DNA from: UMGS621 sp964468815
GTDB taxonomy: Bacteria; Bacillota; Clostridia; Christensenellales; Borkfalkiaceae
Direction: 5' to 3'
Length of the DNA stretch: 64,000 bases
Assembly (NCBI GenBank): GCA_964468815.1
Contig: CAYXWN010000004.1
Coordinates: forward strand, 1 to 64,000
A program made the position numbers and the translations under genes. A model generated the notes under the pieces. That model was given only the letters and a program-made list of their open reading frames with translations. It did no database searches and was not told the origin of the DNA. Below, in pieces: positions 47,101 through 54,992 of this stretch; the first letter of the stretch is position 1; every line of letters starts with the position of its first letter.

Positions 47101-48113
47101 TAATCATTTTCCGAACCTCTTCCCTCGGTGGGCCAAAGGTTGGAAGAATTTACGTATTTGGAATTTCCTACGAAATAATTGAATACGCCGTCGAACATCA
47201 GCCGCATATTGTTGTTATGCAATTCTTCGGTCAGTTTTTTCAGCATTTGCTCGTTACCGAAAGTAGAGTCAAGCAACGTGCCGTCGAAAAATCCGTAGCC
47301 TGCGTTATGATTGGCAAGCCATACGGGATTGATAAAGAGCGCCGTACAATTAAGTTCTTTCAAATAATCAATTTGATCGTACAATCCTTGCATATCGCCG
47401 CCGAAATATCCCAAACCGCCGGAATGAACCGTTCCCCACGGAGTCTGCGAAATCGCGCCGCCGTATTTATCCCCCGTCGGATCGGAATTGTAAAAACTGT
47501 CCGGCATAGCGGAATACCACAACGCGCCCTTAGACCAATCGGGTGTGGAAAAATTAACCTGCAAGAGGAAATCCTTGCTGAATCCGTTAAACGGATTGAT
47601 ATAATTCCCACTAGAATCCTTTGTCGTAAGTTCGATATCTCTGCCTGCGTAAAACGCCGTTTGCTTGTTGTTCGACACAACGAAGTGATAGCGATATGCC
47701 GAAGGCTGCGCGGGAATCACTCCCTTATAATAATCGTAATACTTGTTTACGTCAGCCTTTTCAAAGGTAAGAGGCGCGCTCTTCCATTCGATTCCGTCGC
47801 CGCTAACCTTGTCAAGGTCGGTCGTCCACTCAACGGTCACGTTCGTCACGTTTCCGCGGCGAACGCGTAACCGCACGGTAACGTCCTCTTGATCCGTCGG
47901 TTCAAAAGTAGAAAGATACACGTCGCCTTGATCGTGAAAAATTTCTTCCGTTATAAGATTTTCGTTAACCAATTCGTCCGACGGTTGCTCGGTTACCTCG
48001 CCGCCCTCTCCGTTATTGCACCCGATCAAGCCAACCGCCGCGCAAAACAACACGAATGAAAACAATAATAACAAAAATCCTCTGATTGATTGATAAGTTT
48101 TTGCAGTTTTCAA
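44109..48113 (-). CDS. Giant GH13 alpha-amylase/neopullulanase-like lipoprotein (copy 2)
   Basis: Paralogue of the gene at 40066, 1334 residues, with a lipobox (GLIGC, Cys32). It has the same layout: a CBM34-like domain, a GH13 barrel, a beta domain and a long run of lectin-like modules. Catalytic residues are Asp393 in GWRLD, Glu429 in LEN and Asp497 in TNHD; region I reads DGVFNY, again without the His. It starts with TTG at 48113 after a strong AGGAGGGG site. Genes of this kind degrade starch or pullulan outside the cell and feed oligosaccharides to the importer encoded just upstream. The identity block with copy 1 suggests recombination between them. Confidence 0.88.
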   Translation of the reverse strand: MKTAKTYQSIRGFLLLLFSFVLFCAAVGLIGCNNGEGGEVTEQPSDELVNENLITEEIFHDQGDVYLSTFEPTDQEDVTVRLRVRRGNVTNVTVEWTTDLDKVSGDGIEWKSAPLTFEKADVNKYYDYYKGVIPAQPSAYRYHFVVSNNKQTAFYAGRDIELTTKDSSGNYINPFNGFSKDFLLQVNFSTPDWSKGALWYSAMPDSFYNSDPTGDKYGGAISQTPWGTVHSGGLGYFGGDMQGLYDQIDYLKELNCTALFINPVWLANHNAGYGFFDGTLLDSTFGNEQMLKKLTEELHNNNMRLMFDGVFNYFVGNSKYVNSSNLWPTEGRGSENDYYSVFMRDTQGNLQTNQFGYVVDFASEEAQKLIYSTPDSIMQYYVTECGVDGWRLDSAILFVASDGRTGTQMIQDMRKYMKEVAPDSLLCLENANEAGMYTNYAADTYWNQRFLKAVEAFMDGKINKSTLNLLSSNLYEAVLGLPRSVAHSSYNMLTNHDCSRILELMDGDVQKAQSLYLMVMTYMGSPTIFYGEETGTLDVNRFFVGMNWDRSTYNYDIFNMIKSLGQFRSENEGVFKYGTLRALGVDEENLLLKYQRAYQGTSILTILNPNGDVCQGLELDVHTMEVKNGEKIYDYLSGNSYTVQDGKITIDVMPYGALLTNKASNAWAGKWQVNGEGGVIRQTNVDELTVEGSGSFATLPIYNNARLSLVAEGNVLAALRAGKKADAAYYGAEIGGTQLVVKARESAGGTEKTVATLTIKAGQKIELVRSNDNLFYVTLDGTKQANSECYVEMSYEGVAAIGGVNGEGKAKNVVLTMNAEENQRSTQFDKATDSMTFYAGEAEKASIANGKLKLAASETGVFALTHAQMRDFTVKAQMSGSPKQVGDLMGVVVYQSANNYVFAGRAYLDGSVKLVLGQSVNGQVTIFAEETDVSGDIVIQLERLGAYWTARYKTPEQESFTLLAEGLCANFSDMNAGVFNLGTGEATFEYYCFGDAVNDGHSLSAHAGYGNVNRWSGQSGSYSVVAYRTEGGTWEMVQGGFLQSDETAATTTLKNTQGSFKGFRADYSVVIYKAGQGGNVALRFGGDYSLRFEQSGKIELLNGTKSLGSHTVQNVTEQPLRIIAVMTDSGRLSVYVGTEMELIFHTVLTDYQVGAVYIEGSKASYKIADMQFQSYTASHNLAYATEFVATLKITTIQQTNILNRAELGFAFGGSSNGGVKDAYFAGISSRQEAYISYNGEKLASVNLGSAYKNVTVYLTLVVQDGTIKLFVDQANDGTFSANPVVEYDTKCACGGLVSVYGVNGRFEHSDFNVYGMRESENYESTAVYQNRKFA
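45429..46270 (-). repeat. 842-bp identical block, copy in amylase 2
   Basis: Partner of 41440-42281; see there. No target-site duplication or transposase gene borders the block, which argues for gene conversion rather than insertion. Confidence 0.93.
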
Positions 48114-48140
48114 GTTTTCCCCTCCTGTTTTTATTCGATT

Positions 48141-49001
48141 TTACCCTTTTACCGCGCCTGCCGCTACGCCGTTCAAAAAGTATTTCGAGAAGAACGAATA
48201 GATCAGCAAGATCGGAATACACATGATGACGAGTCCTGCACACAAAACGCCGTACATCGAACCGTTTTGCGCCTGAAAATTAATTAGTGCAAGCGGTAAC
48301 GTTTGCGCCTTTGCGTTGGTCGGCAACACAATAAAAGGCCAAAAGAAATCATTCCAATAAGAAGTAAAGGTCGTAATCGCTACGTACGACAGTACGGGTT
48401 TGATCAAAACGAAATCGATATGGAAGAAAATTTGCCACACCGTCGCCCCGTCCAAACTTGCCGCCTCATGCAAATCGTTCGGAATATTTTTTACGTAAGT
48501 AACGCCTAAAAACACTCCCGTACCAGAAATCGCAATCATCGCCGGCAATAACAACGCCCACAGCGAATCGATCAATCCGAGTTCGCGCATCATCAAAAAC
48601 AACGGGATTGTCGTTACTTCGCCGCTGATAAACATCGTAAACAACAGCATGTAGAATATAATCGCCGATCCCTTGTACTTCAACACGCCGATCGCAAAGA
48701 TCGTGAGCGCCGTGGTAAAAGTTTGGACCACGACCGCTGCCGCCGATACGGTAAAGCTGTTGATTACGTTGGTGGAAAACCCTCCTTTCACCCACGCGTC
48801 CGAATAATTTTCGGGGTGGGCGAAAGAAAGGGAAAAAGGAGATTTTATGAATTCCCCACGCGTTTTGAACGACGTACTCAAAACGAACAATAGCGGATAT
48901 AAAATAGCGATTGTAATAAGCGTTATAATGATTCCGAGGATAATATTAACGATCAGATCGATGCGTTTTTGTCTTGTAAGGCTCGCTTCTTTCTCACTCA
49001 T
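48141..49001 (-). CDS. Sugar ABC importer permease, MalG type
   Basis: Permease of 286 residues with six membrane segments and EAA loop HEAASLDGATVWQIFFHIDF (about 183-202). The ATG overlaps the stop of the MalF-type gene by eight bases. With the flanking amylases, maltodextrin is the likely cargo. Confidence 0.94.
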   Translation of the reverse strand: MSEKEASLTRQKRIDLIVNIILGIIITLITIAILYPLLFVLSTSFKTRGEFIKSPFSLSFAHPENYSDAWVKGGFSTNVINSFTVSAAAVVVQTFTTALTIFAIGVLKYKGSAIIFYMLLFTMFISGEVTTIPLFLMMRELGLIDSLWALLLPAMIAISGTGVFLGVTYVKNIPNDLHEAASLDGATVWQIFFHIDFVLIKPVLSYVAITTFTSYWNDFFWPFIVLPTNAKAQTLPLALINFQAQNGSMYGVLCAGLVIMCIPILLIYSFFSKYFLNGVAAGAVKG

Positions 49002-49893
49002 AAATACTTTCCACCTTTGCCATTAACTTGTTCGTAACCACCGTAAACGCTCCTAAAATAATCGATAACATAAAGGACATTACGATTGCCCACCCCATGC
49101 GGTTCATTTTAAACGCATAGTTATAGATAATCAAACCGACCGGTCTTGTTTCCGGCATAGTACCGCCTTCCAACATAAAGAACATATCGAAAGATTTCAT
49201 TCCGCCGACAAACGAAAGGACCAAATTCATTTTGGTTGCCGAAATCGTCAACGGAAAAATAAAACGCCACAAAATCGTCCAGCGGTTTGCCCCGTCTATG
49301 GTTGCTCCTTCCAAAACCTCTTTGGAAACGGCGTTCATATTAACGAAGTATAAAACCATGGTAACGCCTACAAAACGCCACGTGTTTGCGATAATGATAG
49401 ACCAAAACGCAATATTCGGATCGTTCAGCCAAAGAACCTGCTCCCAGCCGAGTAATCCCCAAATTTTTGCAAGCAAACCGACGTCGTATTCATAGATAAA
49501 ACGCCACATGACGGCAACGACCGTACTCGGTAAAACGCACGGAATGTACAACAAAACTCTGTACACCGATTGTAAGCGTTTTCCCATGGAATACAACAGA
49601 TATGCAAGGAAAAAGCCTAAAACCGTTTGGAGAAGGGTAGAAATAAAGGAAAATTTCCCGGCAACCCAAATTCCGTTCCAAAAATCGCCTGCATATTCCG
49701 AAAACAGCCACACGTAATTTTGAAAACTATTCCATTTCAAATTGGTAACGGTACCGCGTATTCCCGTAAAACTCAAAAAAAACGAAAACACAATCGGATA
49801 TGCAATTAAACAGAGCACGCTGACGATCGCAGGAATGGACATAACCCATCCGTAAATCGTCCGTTGCCTATTGAAAGCCTTCGTATTTAACAT
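48994..49893 (-). CDS. Sugar ABC importer permease, MalF type
   Basis: Permease of 299 residues with six membrane segments; its EAA loop reads EGATIDGANRWTILWRFIFP. The ATG at 49893 follows AGAGGA. A longer frame starting at 49938 overlaps the binding-protein gene and lacks its own ribosome binding site, so it was rejected. Confidence 0.94.
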   Translation of the reverse strand: MLNTKAFNRQRTIYGWVMSIPAIVSVLCLIAYPIVFSFFLSFTGIRGTVTNLKWNSFQNYVWLFSEYAGDFWNGIWVAGKFSFISTLLQTVLGFFLAYLLYSMGKRLQSVYRVLLYIPCVLPSTVVAVMWRFIYEYDVGLLAKIWGLLGWEQVLWLNDPNIAFWSIIIANTWRFVGVTMVLYFVNMNAVSKEVLEGATIDGANRWTILWRFIFPLTISATKMNLVLSFVGGMKSFDMFFMLEGGTMPETRPVGLIIYNYAFKMNRMGWAIVMSFMLSIILGAFTVVTNKLMAKVESIYE

Positions 49894-49909
49894 CGAGTCC
49901 TCTCTTTCT

Positions 49910-51406
49910 TTAACCGTTTGCCGTCGGCATTTCTGCAAGACACCACGCTTTATATGCCTCTATATTGGCGGTATTGCGCGTATAGGTGCTTTCAATAACC
50001 TTTTTAGCGGGATTATTATACATTAAATTCTTTAAAGCCGCGCCTAACTGCGTATATCTCTCTTTTACGATATCGAGTGCAGTTCCCTTCGAGTTGTCCC
50101 CCGAAGCGTAGTACGAAATGTTATCGCCGGTCGCATTCAACTTAGACGTAGCGTTATAATCGGGTACGAAATCGTACAACGCTGTAAACGTCATCGTTTC
50201 AACCATTTCTTGCTGTACCTTGTTTTCGTAGACAACGTTCTTGTTCGCCATAATCGAAAGCGTGCTGTCACTGAAAATCTGTTGCGCGGAATCGCTCAGC
50301 AAATATTCAACGAATTTTTTAGCCGCAGCCTTTTTCGTGCTAGAACTGGAAATACACCATCCGTCGTATCCGCCGTAAGAATAACCGTAGGTACTCTTAT
50401 ATCCGTCGATCGTATTGAAAACCGCGGGTGCGGGTAAAGTCATAACGCCAACCTCGAAATCCGCTTGATCGGTGATTTCGTTGAGCAAATTGTTATTGCA
50501 CATTACCATTAAATAGTTTCCGTCGATAAAGCCCTTTTCACTAGCGTCTTCACCGCCTGCGATCGGAGAATCGCCGAATACGCCCTTTCTGGTCCAATTT
50601 CTTAATTTTTCCATCGTCGCGGCGTACGCTTCCCAATCCGTTTCATCTTGCGTCAATCTGCCCGTAAGATAGTTCGGATCTGTATACATTCCGGAAAGCA
50701 CGTCGTAATATGCAAACAATGCTCTCCACATAAACATAAACGTTCCGTTCGTTCCGTACACTTTGAGGGGTGCAACGCCCAAATCCGCAGCAAGAATATT
50801 GGAAAGAAGTTGTTCAAAATCTTCTAACGTTTCCGGTTGTTCCCAACCATATTCTTTAAATACCGTTTTATTATAATAAATAACGAATCCGGTCGCACGG
50901 AAGGGAATATTATAATATCCGTCGCCGATTTTACCTAACTGCCATGCCTTTTCGTTCTTGAAAATAGACATAAATTCTTCATCGTTAATGAATTGATCGG
51001 ACAAATCCGCAGCCATAAACTCTTCGCCTTCGATCAAAATTTCACGCATTTGGTGAGACCAATACGAGAAAACGTCGGGCATCGTGCCGCCCATCCAAGC
51101 GGCGTTGATCGCACTCATCATGTTGTTGTAATCAGTCGTAGAATACTCAACCTTGATAGAGGGATTTTCCTTGGTAAAGTTGGTCGCGATTTCATCAAAC
51201 GCTTCCGCACATTCCGGCCAATAGTGCATAACGCGAATGGTTACGGGTTGTTGAACCACAGGGTCATCGCCGGGTGTTACGGGCTCTCCCCAATCTTCAT
51301 TGCCATGCGATCCGCCGCCGCAGCCAACGAAGGCAAAGCAAGAAAGACACATGAGTAGCGCTATAATAAACGCCAAAGGTTTCAAAAATAGTTTTGCTTG
51401 ATTCAT
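49910..51406 (-). CDS. Maltodextrin-type sugar-binding lipoprotein
   Basis: Solute-binding protein of 498 residues with a lipobox (FAFVGC, Cys29). The N-lobe shows VTIRVMHYWPECAEAFDEI and the family-1 region SAINAAWMGGTMPDVFSYWS. The C-terminal part has KKAAAKKFVEYLLSDSAQQI, typical of CUT1 binding proteins. ATG 51406 follows AAGGGA. It is the first gene of the LacI-linked amylase operon. Confidence 0.92.
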   Translation of the reverse strand: MNQAKLFLKPLAFIIALLMCLSCFAFVGCGGGSHGNEDWGEPVTPGDDPVVQQPVTIRVMHYWPECAEAFDEIATNFTKENPSIKVEYSTTDYNNMMSAINAAWMGGTMPDVFSYWSHQMREILIEGEEFMAADLSDQFINDEEFMSIFKNEKAWQLGKIGDGYYNIPFRATGFVIYYNKTVFKEYGWEQPETLEDFEQLLSNILAADLGVAPLKVYGTNGTFMFMWRALFAYYDVLSGMYTDPNYLTGRLTQDETDWEAYAATMEKLRNWTRKGVFGDSPIAGGEDASEKGFIDGNYLMVMCNNNLLNEITDQADFEVGVMTLPAPAVFNTIDGYKSTYGYSYGGYDGWCISSSSTKKAAAKKFVEYLLSDSAQQIFSDSTLSIMANKNVVYENKVQQEMVETMTFTALYDFVPDYNATSKLNATGDNISYYASGDNSKGTALDIVKERYTQLGAALKNLMYNNPAKKVIESTYTRNTANIEAYKAWCLAEMPTANG

Positions 51407-51788
51407 TTTTTCCCTTTTCAACAAAGCCGATGGATTTTGAACGATGCGTTCAGCGACTTCGTTATAATTTTCTTTTCATTACACCGAACGATACAAATAA
51501 AACGTACTTTTCGGCTTATAACGGCTGTTTTTCTTATACATAACAAAATATAAATAAGAACGTTCTCGCTTCAAAATCGTCGTCACCCGATCGGCATTTG
51601 ACAAACGTTTTTCACGATTTTTCCAACCGTTTTCCGTAGCGTCGTGCGATCGGATTTTTCCCTTCAAGTCCGTCCAAACCGAAGCAAAAAATCCATCTTT
51701 TTTGAAAAATTCTTTCCGCAAAAGCCCCTGTTTTTTCGATCGCACATTGCTACTTTTTTGTTCTGCTACTCGTGTAGCAAACCTTTGT
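51407..51788 (-). other. Long leader of the amylase operon
   Basis: From the predicted transcription start near 51788 to the ATG at 51406 the leader is about 380 bases, unusually long. It contains the operator at its start and one open frame (51745-51479) that begins with GTG and has no ribosome binding site. I recognise no riboswitch, T-box or strong terminator in it. Confidence 0.5.
51764..51779. promoter_or_regulatory. Operator at the amylase operon promoter
   Basis: TGCTACTCGTGTAGCA, a 16-base palindrome with a central CG and one mismatch. It shares the core CTACTCG-N-GTAG with the lacI operator at 36036-36051 and lies about ten bases past the predicted transcription start. Confidence 0.75.
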
Positions 51789-51794
51789 ATCTAT

Positions 51795-51823
51795 ATAATA
51801 TCATAAAATTTTCTGTCTGTCAA
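51795..51823 (-). promoter_or_regulatory. Amylase operon promoter
   Basis: Minus strand TTGACA (51823-51818), 17-base spacer, TATTAT (51800-51795). Confidence 0.75.
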
Positions 51824-51948
51824 TACCTTTTGAAAAATTTTTTGTTGATTTATCAAATCTTTTTTGTAAAAACAATTCAACGAAAAGCAAAACTTAAACA
51901 ATCTTATTACGACTATAAAAAACACTGATTTTTTTCACAAAAAAACAA

Positions 51949-51976
51949 AAAGAACGGTCGATTTTTCCCGTTCTTT
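51949..51976 (-). terminator. Terminator after the Na/Pi cotransporter gene
   Basis: Minus strand AAAGAACGG / CCGTTCTTT, 9 bp, then TTGTTTTTTT. It lies about 140 bases past the stop of the cotransporter gene and shields the amylase promoter from read-through. The 51830-52119 interval holds nothing else that I can identify beyond the hairpin at 52073. Confidence 0.8.
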
Positions 51977-52072
51977 CCAGCCGGTTTTCGGTTTTAATAT
52001 ACAAATTATTCTACTCGATGTTAAATTTTTTGCAAACACCGACGTAGCCGCGGATTTCCTTTTACATAAAAA

Positions 52073-52106
52073 AACGCCTCGAATGGAGTCAATCCATCGA
52101 AGCGTT
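52073..52106 (-). terminator. First hairpin after the Na/Pi cotransporter gene
   Basis: AACGC-C-TCGAATGGA / TCCATCGA-A-GCGTT, a long stem with one mismatch and a bulge, followed on the minus strand by TTTTTTTATG. It starts 14 bases past the stop. Confidence 0.75.
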
Positions 52107-52119
52107 CTCGTTTTCTGCC

Positions 52120-53793
52120 TTAAATTCCTTGAATGGAAAACGCGACGTTCGTCATGTGGTCGCCGATTCGCTCGTAATCGCTCAACGTCTGCAAGTAAAC
52201 AGAGCCGACGGAAGCCGTACAAATCCCCGCTTTGACGCGCTCGATATGGCGATCTTCCAATACCCTTTGCGCTTCGTCGACGCTTTCTTCTACGTCGTCC
52301 GCTTGAGGAAGAACGCTTTCGTCCAGTTCGGCGAACGCCTTCATCGTAAGTTCAAACAAGCGGTTCAAACGATTCAAAACGTCCCTCAACTCGCCTGCCG
52401 CGTCCGCGGAAAATTCCAACTCGCCGTCTTTCATTTTATAGGCGTATTCCATTACGTTTTCGGAATAATCGCCGATCCGTTCCAAATCGCTGACGACGTG
52501 ATAATAGGTCGCGATCGTGCGTTCGTCTTTCCCGGAAAGTTGCACCGCCAACGTCTTGGTTAAAAACGCGGTGATCGTGCGGTTCATAAAGTTGAGTTTT
52601 TCTTCGTTTTTCTTGACCGTTTCGGTATTCTCAAATTTTCTGTCCAACAAAATCTCAGAAGCGAGATTCATATTCGTATACGCAAGATTCGCCATTTCCA
52701 CGATAACAGTTTTCACTTGAGAAACGGCGAGAGGAGGCGATTCGAGCAAACGCTCGTCTAACAGAGCACGTTGCTTTTTCTCGTCCTCACGAACCTTTTT
52801 GTCTGGTACGATCTTTGTAGCAATTTTAATCAACCAATTAATAAACGGCAAGAACACGATCACCATTACGACTTTGAAAATCGTATGAAAGTTAGCAACC
52901 ATACGGGCAATGTTTCCGCCGCTGATTACCGACACGAAATCGGTAATCTGATTCTGCCAAATCCAAAGCGGCGCTAAAAACAACAACGCACCGAAACAGT
53001 TGAACAAAAGATGAATGACTGCCGTCCGCTTCGCGTTGGTAGACGTACCGATACTCGAAAGCAGAGCCGTGACGCACGTTCCGATATTCGATCCGAGAAT
53101 AATAAAAATGGACATTTCAAACGGCAATGCCGTTCCGAACGAAATCATAATCGCCGTCATTGCGGACGAACTTTGAATCAAAGCCGTCATAATCAATCCG
53201 ATCAACATTGCGATCAACGGCATTAACGAACTCTTCGCCGTCTGACGGAACAAAACGTCGAAAAACGGAACGAGATCCTTGCCGTTTTCCTCATAAATAA
53301 TGGCTTTCAGAGAAACGCTCATGATTTCCAAGCCGATAAAGATTAAACCCAATCCGACCAAAATATGCCCGATACAGTTAATCTTATCTCCTTTCAAGAA
53401 AATCGCCATGATCATTCCGATTGCCGCGATAAATGCAACGATCGCGGTAACGTTAACCGCACCGACGCTGTTTAACGAAACGATTTGCGCGGTAATCGTC
53501 GTACCGATATTCGCGCCCATGATAACCGAAGTCGCTTGGAATAAATCCATCATGCCGATGTTGACGAAACCGACTAATATAACCGTCGTTGCGGCGGAAC
53601 TCTGAATGATCGCTGTCGTGAGCGTTCCGACACCAACCCCGGCAAACCGATTGACCGTCATCTTACCCAACAAGGTCTTCATCTTGCTGCCGGCGGCATT
53701 TTCAAGATTCGCCCCCATAATCTTCATGCCGTACATCAACAACGCAAGTCCGCCCAGTACGAAAAAGATATTCTCGTATAAATTATTACCCAT
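52120..53793 (-). CDS. Na/Pi cotransporter with PhoU-like domain
   Basis: Sodium-coupled phosphate carrier of 557 residues. Two inverted transport repeats carry the paired QSS motifs: QSSAATT at 64-70 and QSSSAMT at 207-213. About eight membrane segments end near residue 320. The C-terminal 200 residues form a PhoU-like helical domain (DLERIGDYSENVMEYAY and DYERIGDHMTNVAFSI), which links transport to phosphate control. The promoter region carries a phased TTTACA-like array resembling a PhoP box, consistent with this role. Confidence 0.93.
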   Translation of the reverse strand: MGNNLYENIFFVLGGLALLMYGMKIMGANLENAAGSKMKTLLGKMTVNRFAGVGVGTLTTAIIQSSAATTVILVGFVNIGMMDLFQATSVIMGANIGTTITAQIVSLNSVGAVNVTAIVAFIAAIGMIMAIFLKGDKINCIGHILVGLGLIFIGLEIMSVSLKAIIYEENGKDLVPFFDVLFRQTAKSSLMPLIAMLIGLIMTALIQSSSAMTAIMISFGTALPFEMSIFIILGSNIGTCVTALLSSIGTSTNAKRTAVIHLLFNCFGALLFLAPLWIWQNQITDFVSVISGGNIARMVANFHTIFKVVMVIVFLPFINWLIKIATKIVPDKKVREDEKKQRALLDERLLESPPLAVSQVKTVIVEMANLAYTNMNLASEILLDRKFENTETVKKNEEKLNFMNRTITAFLTKTLAVQLSGKDERTIATYYHVVSDLERIGDYSENVMEYAYKMKDGELEFSADAAGELRDVLNRLNRLFELTMKAFAELDESVLPQADDVEESVDEAQRVLEDRHIERVKAGICTASVGSVYLQTLSDYERIGDHMTNVAFSIQGI

Positions 53794-53811
53794 AGATTCC
53801 TCTCTCGTAAA

Positions 53812-53871
53812 TTTACCTATAATTTACGCTTTCGTTACATTTACTTTACATATCTATTTTACAAGTTTACC
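53812..53871 (+). promoter_or_regulatory. Phased TTTACA-like repeats, possible PhoP box
   Basis: TTTACC at 53812, TTTACG at 53823, GTTACA at 53834 and TTTACA at 53845 are spaced by exactly 11 bases. TTTACA at 53858 and TTTACC at 53866 follow less regularly. The 11-bp phase and TTxACA sequence match Bacillus PhoP boxes. They lie on the strand opposite to the cotransporter, across and below its -10, a position that would suit repression more than activation. Confidence 0.5.
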
Positions 53872-53884
53872 ACTCATTCGTCAA
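53856..53884 (-). promoter_or_regulatory. Na/Pi cotransporter promoter
   Basis: Minus strand TTGACG (53884-53879), 17-base spacer, TAAAAT (53861-53856). Confidence 0.6.
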
Positions 53885-53895
53885 GCAATTTTAAT

Positions 53896-53935
53896 ACATA
53901 ACGGAATTTTATAGATTACTAAAATTTCGTTATGT
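53896..53935. repeat. Forty-base inverted repeat
   Basis: ACATAACGGAATTTTA / TAAAATTTCGTTATGT, 16 bp with one G-T pair, and an eight-base AT loop. It sits between the mreB terminator and the cotransporter promoter. It could be an operator or a transposon-end relic; no U tract suits a terminator on either strand as well as the one at 53953 does. Confidence 0.55.
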
Positions 53936-53952
53936 TTTACCAAACAAAAAAG

Positions 53953-53976
53953 GGGCTTCCCCCCTGCGGAAAGCCC
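53953..53976 (-). terminator. Terminator after mreB
   Basis: Minus strand GGGCTTTCC / GGGGAAGCCC with one G-U pair, followed by CCTTTTTTG. It starts 11 bases past the mreB stop. Confidence 0.85.
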
Positions 53977-53987
53977 GAAAAATTTTT

Positions 53988-54992
53988 TTAATTTTCTTTT
54001 AACCGAATCGCGCGTAAAAGCGACTCGTTGCCCAAAGCCGCTCCCGCTCCCAACATAACGGACATATCCGGCTCTGACGGAATATTCATCTGCATATTGA
54101 AAACTTTTCCGTAATAATCCTCTAACCCGACGATCTCTGCTCCGCCGCCTGCAAGATAGATCCCTGCGTGACGGATATCAGCCGCGACCTCTGCCGGAAG
54201 TTTTGCGATAACGGCAAACGCGTATTCCGCGATTTTGTCGTAAAAAAGTTTGATCGGATCGTAAATATCGTTTGCGGTAAGAGAAAGCGAACGGGGTTTG
54301 CCCGTATCTACGTCACGCCCGTTGACGACGGTCGTCAAGCGGTCGTTTTGAAACAGACTGCCGATCTGCTTTTTCGTGCGTTCCGCAGTCAAAAGTCCCA
54401 CTTGAAGTCCGAAATTTTCCGCAATGTAATCTATTAACGCGCTGTCTAACAGATTGCCGCCGACGTTAATCGAAATTCCGGCGATGACGCCGCCCAAAGA
54501 AAGCGCGGCGATATTCGTGACGCCGCCGCCGATATCAATGACGAAGCACGGATTGGATTCGTTAATCGGAACGTTCTGTCCCAACGCGCAAAGCACGGGC
54601 GATTCCACAAAGTCCACGTCCACGATTCCGCAACGATCCAAAACGCGCTCGTATTTTTTCAGCATCGCCACGTCCATTCCGCACGGAACGCTGACCAACG
54701 CGCTGCCGCCGCCGATTCCCGGTTTGTACTGAATCTTTTTCAAAAAATAAGAGAGCATGGCGGTCGCCAACTTCTCGTTGACAACCTCTCCCTCGAATAC
54801 GGGGAAACTGATGCGCGTATTGTCCGCGGTTTTCCCGATGATGCGCTTTGCGTCCGTTCCGATCGCGCGGATTTGCCCGTCCGCGTCCGCACTCAACGCG
54901 ACGACGCTCGGTTCGGCAAGTTGGACGCCGCCGCCCAAGCGATATATCTTAGTCGTAGCAGAGCCTAAATCGACTGCAATTTTTACTCCCAT
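53988..54992 (-). CDS. MreB/Mbl-like actin homologue
   Basis: Bacterial actin of 334 residues that organises cell-wall elongation at the membrane. ATP-binding motifs of the ASKHA fold are visible: DLGSATTKIY (8-17), the phosphate-2 loop DIGGGVTNIA (about 148-157) and the adenosine loop YLAGGGAEIVGL. GAGGAG precedes the ATG. The start overlaps maf by ten bases. No mreC or mreD follows; a terminator closes the operon, so this may be an Mbl- or MreBH-type copy rather than the one in the main mre operon. Confidence 0.92.
   Translation of the reverse strand: MGVKIAVDLGSATTKIYRLGGGVQLAEPSVVALSADADGQIRAIGTDAKRIIGKTADNTRISFPVFEGEVVNEKLATAMLSYFLKKIQYKPGIGGGSALVSVPCGMDVAMLKKYERVLDRCGIVDVDFVESPVLCALGQNVPINESNPCFVIDIGGGVTNIAALSLGGVIAGISINVGGNLLDSALIDYIAENFGLQVGLLTAERTKKQIGSLFQNDRLTTVVNGRDVDTGKPRSLSLTANDIYDPIKLFYDKIAEYAFAVIAKLPAEVAADIRHAGIYLAGGGAEIVGLEDYYGKVFNMQMNIPSEPDMSVMLGAGAALGNESLLRAIRLKEN

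Noticed and set aside
51479..51745. 88-codon frame in the amylase operon leader
   Set aside because: GTG start without a ribosome binding site, Lys/Arg-rich composition, and placement just below the operator; treated as leader sequence.
52009..52024. Third LacI operator
   Set aside because: CTACTCG occurs near 52013, but the other arm is absent (ATGTTA instead of GTAG) and no promoter is close.
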